Shown here piece after piece: positions 58,101 through 64,000 of a DNA stretch of 64,000 bases. The stretch is taken from assembly GCF_000148995.1 (NCBI RefSeq), contig NZ_GL538353.1, positions 918,218 through 982,217 of the forward strand, in the 5' to 3' direction. Numbering within the stretch: the first letter of the stretch is position 1; the number at the start of each line of letters is the position of its first letter. The position numbers were made by a program, and so were the translations under genes. Below the pieces are notes generated by a model. It worked only from the letters and a program-made list of their open reading frames with translations. It did not search any database and had not been told where the DNA came from. The stretch comes from Listeria grayi DSM 20601 (lineage in GTDB: Bacteria > Bacillota > Bacilli > Lactobacillales > Listeriaceae).

Positions 58101-61100
58101 ATGATCTCCTTAAAGAATGGGGAATCGTGAAATCTGTCAGCAAGAAAGTATTAGAGCAAGGCGATAACTTTGTTTATCGATTAACAACAGATATTCGCAC
58201 AGATGAACCACAAAAGAATATTAAAGTGTTGGATGTATTGCCGCGCAATGGAGAATTAGGCTCTGTCATCAACGGAAGTTATCATCTTTCCGCAATCAAG
58301 ACCTCGTCAGATGATATGGAAGTTTTCTATACAGATAAAAAAGTCGACCGGAATGCCGATCCTAATAAGCTTGATATAAGTGAGGCAAATGGATGGAAGA
58401 AGTACACAAGCGGAGAACTCCCAGATGGAACCACCGCCGTCTTCTATACGATACCAGGACCGATCAGCAGTTCCAAACAAGGTGGACAACAAGCCTTCAT
58501 TGAATTTTATATCACCCCTACTGGGAATGCCTCCGGTGATATTTACCGAAATACAGTAACAGCTAACTCAGACGATGGGCTTAAACTACAAGGTAATATG
58601 TGCCGGACGGCAGTTGTCGATAGAGATATTCAAGGGAAAGCATGGATCGATGGGAATAAAGATGGTTTAGTAGGCGCTAGTGAGACCGTCTTGAAAGATG
58701 TTCCAATCAAGTTGTACAAAGAATCCGATAACGGTTCCTTAGAAGAAATAACAGAAAATCTAGAAGGCGATGATATTACTTCTCTTAAAACGGATGAAAA
58801 TGGCAACTACCTTATCAAGCATTTAGATGAAGGAAACTATCGAGTTGGATTCGATCTTTCCAAAGAACTAGATACAGGAAACTATTTCATCACGAAAAAA
58901 GGGATCAACGCCTCTGACCCAAGCAGCAAAATTGATGAAAACAATAAAGAAGGCGACTATTATTTAACAGATGCATACGTCCTACCCGCAACTTCAAAAT
59001 TAACGACCGACCATTTTGTTTTAGATAACATCAATGCGGGAATCACTGCATTTGCGGACTTTGAACTGAAGAAAAATGTCCTAGATAAAGATGGAACAGA
59101 TATCAACAATCAGAATGTCCATGTTGATGATGTTTTAACTTATCAGTTAACAGTAAAAAATCCAGTTGCAGGTTCACAAGTCGATGATATTCAAATCACG
59201 GATGAAATTCCACAAGGATTAGAATATGTAAAGGGTACTTTAAAAGTTAATGACAAATCCATTGAAGATAAATATATCGATGGACAAAAATTGGACTACC
59301 GCGTTGATAAACTTGCAGGAGCTTCTGAATATGTAGTGAAATTTGACGTGAAAGTCACGAATCAAGCAAAAGGAACACTGACAAACATAGCAGAAGCATA
59401 CGGTAAAGATAACGGAATAGATTTCTCTAAAGAGGACAGTCAAGAAGTCGCATCCGATTCTACTCCGAAAATAACAAAAAGCATCGAAGACAAAGCAGCT
59501 AAATATAAATTAGGCGATATCGTCACCTATAAAATCATTGCCAGCAACGAAAAAGGGGCTCCACTCAATGAAGTAAATATAGGTGATGAACTAACCAATG
59601 ATTTAGATTACGTCAAAGGAAGTACAACTATCAATGGTCAAAAAGTAAAAGATAATATTTGGAGCCAAGATAATATATTAACGTATACGACAAGTGAATT
59701 AGTCAGTGGAAGCAATATTGAAATCGTTTATAAGGCAAAAATAAAACGCGTACCAACCAATGGAGAAATAAAAAATACAGCTGTAATGAATGGTAAAAAT
59801 CCATGGGGTACAGATAAAAATGTAGAAGACACAGTTTCGCTTCAATCAGAAATGGCTGATAACGCGTTGACTGTGAAGAAAACAGTCGAAACACCAACCG
59901 GAGAATCGCTAAACGGCAAGACCGTTCAAGTTGGCGACAAGATGCGTTATACGATCGTCGCAACGAACCAGATCGCCGGAACAGAACTGAGCGGTGTCAC
60001 GATCGAAGATGCGATCGCGTCAGAACTCACCGTGGATAAAGCAAGTCTGAAAGTAGAAGATGAAGCTGGAAACGCGGTAGCGTATGATGGCGGTATCGAT
60101 GGGAACAACCTATCGGTCGTGTTAGAGAAACTGGCTCATGGCCATCCAGTAAGTGTGAGCTTTGAAGTAACCGTCAGCGAAGCAGCGAGCGGGGAGATCA
60201 CGAACATCGCGACCGGGAAAGTACCGGGGAACGATGAGACTCCAGAAGATAATCAGAAAGTGGATGTCCCTGTGACACCAAGCTTGAAGAAAATAGCGAG
60301 TGTCCAAGAAGCGAAGCTTGGAGATACGTATGAGTATCAAATCGAAGTGGGCAACGAAGCCGGCGGAGGTAAGTGGAACAATATCGCGATCCGTGACCAA
60401 TTACCAGCGGAACTGAGCTATGTGGCAGGCAGCACGAAAGTGAACGGCCAAGCCGTCTCCGATGATGCATGGGCAGCTGGGAAATATGAAGCTACGATCG
60501 CGAGCCTCGCAAGTGGCGCGAAACAAACGATCACGTACAAAGTCCAAGTGAAACAAGTTCCAGCGAGCGGAGTGCTTACGAATGAAGTCAGCGCCGCCGG
60601 GGAACAAAGTGATGGAAAAGCTGTAGCGGCAACGCCAGCGAGTGTAGACGTCACGGCGGGGATCCCAAGTGGAGCCTTCGGCGTGAAGAAAACAGTCGAA
60701 ACACCAACCGGAGAATCGCTAAACGGCAAGACCGTTCAAGTTGGCGACAAGATGCGTTATACGATCGTCGCAACGAACCAGATCGCCGGAACAGAACTGA
60801 GCGGCGTCACGATCGAAGATGCGATCGCGTCAGAACTTACCGTGGATAAAGCAAGTCTGAAAGTAGAAGATGAAGCTGGGAACGCGGTAGCGTATGATGG
60901 CGGTATCGATGGGAACAACCTATCGGTCGTGTTAGAGAAACTGGCTCATGGCCATCCAGTAAGTGTGAGCTTTGAAGTAACCGTCAGCGAAGCAGCGAGC
61001 GGGGAGATCACGAACATTGCGACCGGGAAAGTACCGGGGAACGATGAGACTCCAGAAGATAATCAGAAAGTGGATGTCCCTGTGACACCAAGCTTGAAGA

Positions 61101-64000
61101 AAATAGCGAGTGTCCAAGAAGCGAAGCTTGGAGATACGTATGAGTATCAAATCGAAGTGGGCAACGAAGCCGGCGGAGGTAAGTGGAACAATATCGCGAT
61201 CCGTGACCAATTACCAGCGGAACTGAGCTATGTGGCAGGCAGCACGAAAGTGAACGGCCAAGCCGTCTCTGATGATGCATGGGCAGCTGGGAAATATGAA
61301 GCTACGATCGCGAGCCTCACAAGTGGCGCGAAACAAACGATCACGTACAAAGTCCAAGTGAAACAAGTTCCAGCGAGCGGAGTGCTTACGAATGAAGTCA
61401 GCGCCGCCGGGGAACAAAGTGACGGAAAAGCTGTAGCGGCAACGCCAGCGAGTGTAGACGTCACGGCGGGGATCCCAAGTGGAGCCTTCGGCGTGAAGAA
61501 AACAGTCGAAACACCAACCGGGGAATCGCTAAACGGCAAGACCGTTCAAGTTGGCGACAAGATGCGTTATACGATCGTCGCAACGAACCAGATCGCCGGA
61601 ACAGAACTGAGCGGTGTCACGATCGAAGATGCGATCGCGTCAGAACTCACCGTGGATAAAGCAAGTCTGAAAGTAGAAGATGAAGCTGGAAACGCGGTAG
61701 CGTATAATGGCGGTATCGATGGGAACAACCTATCGGTCGTGCTAGAGAAACTGACTCATGGCCATCCAGTAAGTGTGAGCTTTGAAGTAACCGTCAGCGA
61801 AGCAGCGAGCGGGGAGATCACGAACATCGCGACCGGAAAAGTACCGGGGAACGATGAGACTCCAGAAGATAATCAGAAAGTGGATGTCCCTGTGACACCA
61901 AGCTTGAAGAAAACAGCGAGTGTGCAAGAAGCGAAGCTTGGGGATACGTATGAGTATCAAATCGAAGTGGGCAACGAAGCTGGCGGAGGTAAGTGGAACA
62001 ATATCGCGATCCGTGACCAATTACCAGCAGAACTGAGCTATGTGGCAGGCAGCACGAAAGTGAACGGCCAAGCCGTCTCCGATGATGCGTGGGCAGCTGG
62101 GAAATATGAAGCTACGATCGCGAGCCTCGCAAGTGGCGCGAAACAAACGATCACGTACAAAGTCCAAGTGAAACAAGTTCCAGCGAGCGGAGTGCTTACG
62201 AATGAAGTCAGCGCCGCCGGGGAACAAAGTGATGGAAAAGCTGTAGCGGCAACGCCAGCGAGTGTAGACGTCACGGCGGGGATCCCAAGTGGAGCCTTCG
62301 GCGTGAAGAAAACAGTCGAAACACCAACCGGGGAATCGCTAAACGGCAAGACCGTTCAAGTTGGCGACAAGATGCGTTATACGATCGTCGCAACGAACCA
62401 GATCGCCGGAACAGAACTGAGCGGTGTCACGATCGAAGATGCGATCGCGTCAGAACTCACCGTGGATAAAGCAAGTCTGAAAGTAGAAGATGAAGCTGGA
62501 AACGCGGTAGCGTATGATGGCGGTATCGATGGGAACAACCTATCGGTCGTGCTAGAGAAACTGACTCATGGCCATCCAGTAAGTGTGAGCTTTGAAGTAA
62601 CCGTCAGCGAAGCAGCGAGCGGGGAGATCACGAACATCGCGACCGGAAAAGTACCGGGGAACGATGAGACTCCAGAAGATAATCAGAAAGTGGATGTCCC
62701 TGTGACACCAAGCTTGAAGAAAACAGCGAGTGTGCAAGAAGCGAAGCTTGGGGATACGTATGAGTATCAAATCGAAGTGGGCAACGAAGCCGGCGGAGGT
62801 AAGTGGAACAATATCGCGATCCGTGACCAATTACCAGCGGAACTGAGCTATGTGGCAGGCAGCACGAAAGTGAACGGCCAAGCCGTCTCTGATGATGCAT
62901 GGGCAGCTGGGAAATATGAAGCTACGATCGCGAGCCTCACAAGTGGCGCGAAACAAACGATCACGTACAAAGTCCAAGTGAAACAAGTTCCAGCGAGCGG
63001 AGTGCTTACGAATGAAGTCAGCGCCGCCGGGGAACAAAGTGACGGAAAAGCTGTAGCGGCAACGCCAGCGAGTGTAGACGTCACGGCGGGGATCCCAAGT
63101 GGAGCCTTCGGCGTGAAGAAAACAGTCGAAACACCAACCGGGGAATCGCTAAACGGCAAGACCGTTCAAGTTGGCGACAAGATGCGTTATACGATCGTCG
63201 CAACGAACCAGATCGCCGGAACAGAACTGAGCGGTGTCACGATCGAAGATGCGATCGCGTCAGAACTCACCGTGGATAAAGCAAGTCTGAAAGTAGAAGA
63301 TGAAGCTGGAAACGCGGTAGCGTATGATGGCGGTATCGATGGGAACAACCTATCGGTCGTGCTAGAGAAACTGACTCATGGCCATCCAGTAAGTGTGAGC
63401 TTTGAAGTAACCGTCAGCGAAGCAGCGAGCGGGGAGATCACGAACATCGCGACCGGAAAAGTACCGGGGAACGATGAGACTCCAGAAGATAATCAGAAAG
63501 TGGATGTTCCTGTGACACCAAGCTTGAAGAAAACAGCGAGTGTGCAAGAAGCGAAGCTTGGGGATACGTATGAGTATCAAATCGAAGTGGGCAACGAAGC
63601 TGGCGGAGGTAAGTGGAACAATATCGCGATCCGTGACCAATTACCAGCGGAACTGAGCTATGTGGCAGGCAGCACGAAAGTGAACGGCCAAGCCGTCTCT
63701 GATGATGCATGGGCAGCTGGGAAATATGAAGCTACGATCGCGAGCCTCGCAAGTGGCGCGAAACAAACGATCACGTACAAAGTCCAAGTGAAACAAGTTC
63801 CAGCGAGCGGAGTGCTTACGAATGAAGTCAGCGCCGCCGGGGAACAAAGTGACGGAAAAGCTGTAGCGGCAACGCCAGCGAGTGTAGACGTCACGGCGGG
63901 GATCCCAAGTGGAGCCTTCGGCGTGAAGAAAACAGTCGAAACACCAACCGGGGAATCGCTAAACGGCAAGACCGTTCAAGTTGGCGACAAGATGCGTTAT
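55115..64000 (+). CDS. Giant exported repeat adhesin, 3' end outside window
   Basis: Open from ATG 55115 (AGGAGG 10 bp upstream) to the window end without a stop in the reading frame: at least 2962 residues. N-terminal hydrophobic export segment (VVTWIMLLGMIAYIIQPSL), a Glu/Lys-rich low-complexity stretch (about 120-228), a large unrepeated region (about 230-1170), an SdrD B-like domain (GKAWIDGNKDGLVG, near 1173, with ENGNYLIKHL), two or more DUF11-type modules (VHVDDVLTYQLTVKNP, YKLGDIVTYKIIASNE), then 270-residue repeats from residue 1587. DUF11 and SdrB modules build long wall-attached stalks. A C-terminal LPXTG is expected but lies outside. Confidence 0.88.
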   Translation, partial: MNYKKVVTWIMLLGMIAYIIQPSLTSIVNTIKNQSTLQANNYSRSSELVLKNENGQKLTDLSLKAAEKTTVAIEDTHPKNRSVTIKLPQNVELDQAKLQADNVQNKATIAYAKENHQLMIIWQAAEKPEAEKAEEKTEEKDTTPRKAQINLTAKAQVNENEEKGEIQATTKADDGTLEEAAPVQVVVEKEEQASKDEEKDAKKEDKDTKEEDKTADKKEEKDKKKKISTRAAEEQQVYLSDVKEMSVESGTAPFTTGKDGDPGEDTSKDNDIVRSRDKVTYHYALTTASHDGEIYNNIEVKATLKMPVEEINGLGSVVDNNGKPYKSAVTGKTDFVTDEQTIKLDQTGRSKYFDFSYNVGFMPNGHKMPKPTVELKIMKVNGVPVAEPDTKELTTDKELTVSAKPITNLYADARFTDGEKFNTITQTEDKPNAYLQIGGFSVFAAIPKPGPNNSMSGVGYALPDTGKVKVEFTPSMVGSKGTVKVPENSSAMNVYRYGLMRNGSLDQPTAFDSYKANDLADILYKKMGYNEREGNGMPKIENLPNGNILVTYDIKDYKDIEFNSYFGDTVINTATAIIYSPLEGTDPNTIMTFRYAPTKASFSYQGEEKNVPVGRKYIDSWQIKRIDFDTVDPLRFERFRVMSNSNKGTSERLSYIYGENTQTMYLDTSLMNNWISPHFIFKMSGKDYWKSVSQEYSTKLVDEDGTIYTPTLKYGKLKGNDYSPEKVYSYTEDDYEWSGSPTGASAVMAVYDTKGKAVTIADSGSKIFTIGIKGTFQDDLLRGTKSKDGQPYTVAASGFSYDKQGNKLQAIDTSKPSGLVPYEWDGVSNGFSGGKQAPFQKNFFLEPRYISLNSVMPSSNGLKLKTIDQSFTVGMYLTWESGEIGEKAVVLKTTLPKGVTYDASTVKVPDFLKLTSKTPKVEELTDGRMVLTWTGTIDKQTEKLFGNYRSGSILKFTAMLDENEIGDSTRFSIGNSIDIPQAKFSASGNGYVEIGDDLLKEWGIVKSVSKKVLEQGDNFVYRLTTDIRTDEPQKNIKVLDVLPRNGELGSVINGSYHLSAIKTSSDDMEVFYTDKKVDRNADPNKLDISEANGWKKYTSGELPDGTTAVFYTIPGPISSSKQGGQQAFIEFYITPTGNASGDIYRNTVTANSDDGLKLQGNMCRTAVVDRDIQGKAWIDGNKDGLVGASETVLKDVPIKLYKESDNGSLEEITENLEGDDITSLKTDENGNYLIKHLDEGNYRVGFDLSKELDTGNYFITKKGINASDPSSKIDENNKEGDYYLTDAYVLPATSKLTTDHFVLDNINAGITAFADFELKKNVLDKDGTDINNQNVHVDDVLTYQLTVKNPVAGSQVDDIQITDEIPQGLEYVKGTLKVNDKSIEDKYIDGQKLDYRVDKLAGASEYVVKFDVKVTNQAKGTLTNIAEAYGKDNGIDFSKEDSQEVASDSTPKITKSIEDKAAKYKLGDIVTYKIIASNEKGAPLNEVNIGDELTNDLDYVKGSTTINGQKVKDNIWSQDNILTYTTSELVSGSNIEIVYKAKIKRVPTNGEIKNTAVMNGKNPWGTDKNVEDTVSLQSEMADNALTVKKTVETPTGESLNGKTVQVGDKMRYTIVATNQIAGTELSGVTIEDAIASELTVDKASLKVEDEAGNAVAYDGGIDGNNLSVVLEKLAHGHPVSVSFEVTVSEAASGEITNIATGKVPGNDETPEDNQKVDVPVTPSLKKIASVQEAKLGDTYEYQIEVGNEAGGGKWNNIAIRDQLPAELSYVAGSTKVNGQAVSDDAWAAGKYEATIASLASGAKQTITYKVQVKQVPASGVLTNEVSAAGEQSDGKAVAATPASVDVTAGIPSGAFGVKKTVETPTGESLNGKTVQVGDKMRYTIVATNQIAGTELSGVTIEDAIASELTVDKASLKVEDEAGNAVAYDGGIDGNNLSVVLEKLAHGHPVSVSFEVTVSEAASGEITNIATGKVPGNDETPEDNQKVDVPVTPSLKKIASVQEAKLGDTYEYQIEVGNEAGGGKWNNIAIRDQLPAELSYVAGSTKVNGQAVSDDAWAAGKYEATIASLTSGAKQTITYKVQVKQVPASGVLTNEVSAAGEQSDGKAVAATPASVDVTAGIPSGAFGVKKTVETPTGESLNGKTVQVGDKMRYTIVATNQIAGTELSGVTIEDAIASELTVDKASLKVEDEAGNAVAYNGGIDGNNLSVVLEKLTHGHPVSVSFEVTVSEAASGEITNIATGKVPGNDETPEDNQKVDVPVTPSLKKTASVQEAKLGDTYEYQIEVGNEAGGGKWNNIAIRDQLPAELSYVAGSTKVNGQAVSDDAWAAGKYEATIASLASGAKQTITYKVQVKQVPASGVLTNEVSAAGEQSDGKAVAATPASVDVTAGIPSGAFGVKKTVETPTGESLNGKTVQVGDKMRYTIVATNQIAGTELSGVTIEDAIASELTVDKASLKVEDEAGNAVAYDGGIDGNNLSVVLEKLTHGHPVSVSFEVTVSEAASGEITNIATGKVPGNDETPEDNQKVDVPVTPSLKKTASVQEAKLGDTYEYQIEVGNEAGGGKWNNIAIRDQLPAELSYVAGSTKVNGQAVSDDAWAAGKYEATIASLTSGAKQTITYKVQVKQVPASGVLTNEVSAAGEQSDGKAVAATPASVDVTAGIPSGAFGVKKTVETPTGESLNGKTVQVGDKMRYTIVATNQIAGTELSGVTIEDAIASELTVDKASLKVEDEAGNAVAYDGGIDGNNLSVVLEKLTHGHPVSVSFEVTVSEAASGEITNIATGKVPGNDETPEDNQKVDVPVTPSLKKTASVQEAKLGDTYEYQIEVGNEAGGGKWNNIAIRDQLPAELSYVAGSTKVNGQAVSDDAWAAGKYEATIASLASGAKQTITYKVQVKQVPASGVLTNEVSAAGEQSDGKAVAATPASVDVTAGIPSGAFGVKKTVETPTGESLNGKTVQVGDKMRY
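59873..64000 (+). repeat. 810-bp tandem repeats within the adhesin gene
   Basis: Copies begin at 59873, 60683, 61493, 62303, 63113 and 63923; five are complete and the sixth is cut by the window end. The period is exactly 810 bp (270 codons), so the frame is kept. Each copy holds two DUF11-like halves of 133 and 137 codons, opening VKKTVETPTGESLNGKTVQV and VTPSLKKIASVQEAKLGDTY. Copies differ at only a few sites. Confidence 0.97.

Noticed and set aside
60122..63969. Repeated minus-strand frames of 68-103 codons in the adhesin repeats
   Set aside because: They recur with the 810-bp period, have no RBS and mirror the sense codons; they are shadows of the plus-strand gene.
59873..64000. CRISPR-like or satellite array
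   Set aside because: The unit is 810 bp, in frame, codes for protein and has no unique spacers.

Overview
The window is a low-GC Gram-positive chromosome segment that looks like Listeria (Listeriaceae). The order rapZ-yvcK-whiA, namA, clpP, a dipeptidase gene, rpoN, cggR-gapA-pgk-tpiA-gpmI-eno, esterase-secG-esterase-rnr-smpB-ssrA, then glutamate decarboxylase, a ferric-siderophore ABC system and an FtsW/RodA gene follows the Listeria backbone as I remember it. Several insertions (ascorbate-type PTS with split transketolase, GH5 glycosidase, 2-keto acid decarboxylase, subtilase with lectin repeats) make a species other than L. monocytogenes, such as L. grayi or a more distant Listeria, more likely. 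That species guess is inference.

Layout. 1-4400: start of a HelD-like gene on the minus strand, then rapZ, yvcK, whiA and namA. 4400-8700: small secreted proteins, decayed coding DNA, and a two-gene unit (7402-8183) encoding an exported protein with an acidic front and a cationic tail plus a small partner. 8700-12350: a minus-strand YibE/YibF pair and a thiamine-diphosphate 2-keto acid decarboxylase. 12490-14130: deoC, clpP with a CtsR site on its promoter, and tRNA-Arg(CCG). 14200-17920: two exported proteins, a GH5 glycosidase and an LPXTG protein with a ParB-like domain. 18110-23670: PRD regulator, EIIB, EIIC and two transketolase halves.

23850-27035: small genes, a dipeptidase and sigma-54. 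27226-34757: the glycolytic operon with a complete CggR operator, a gapA-pgk terminator and a separate promoter and structured leader before eno. 34887-43345: subtilase with ricin-type repeats, two esterases, secG, rnr, smpB, a HigBA-like toxin-antitoxin pair with two operators, and ssrA. 43500-54970: an Ig-repeat surface protein broken by a single-base frameshift, two FtsW/RodA paralogues, an autoregulated antiterminator (RAT and cre site in its leader) directly before glutamate decarboxylase, and an iron-siderophore ABC operon under a Fur-like box. 55115-end: a giant exported adhesin with five complete 810-bp tandem repeats, running off the window.

Links between genes. Sugar flow is controlled by CggR at glycolysis and, by inference, by CcpA at cre sites before the antiterminator and near the PTS operon. 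ClpP is under a CtsR box, RNase R, SmpB and tmRNA form a ribosome-rescue cluster, and secG supports export of the many secreted proteins. The best candidates for something undescribed are the 7402-8183 pair, the wall-anchored ParB-like protein, the antiterminator-decarboxylase unit and the repeat adhesin.
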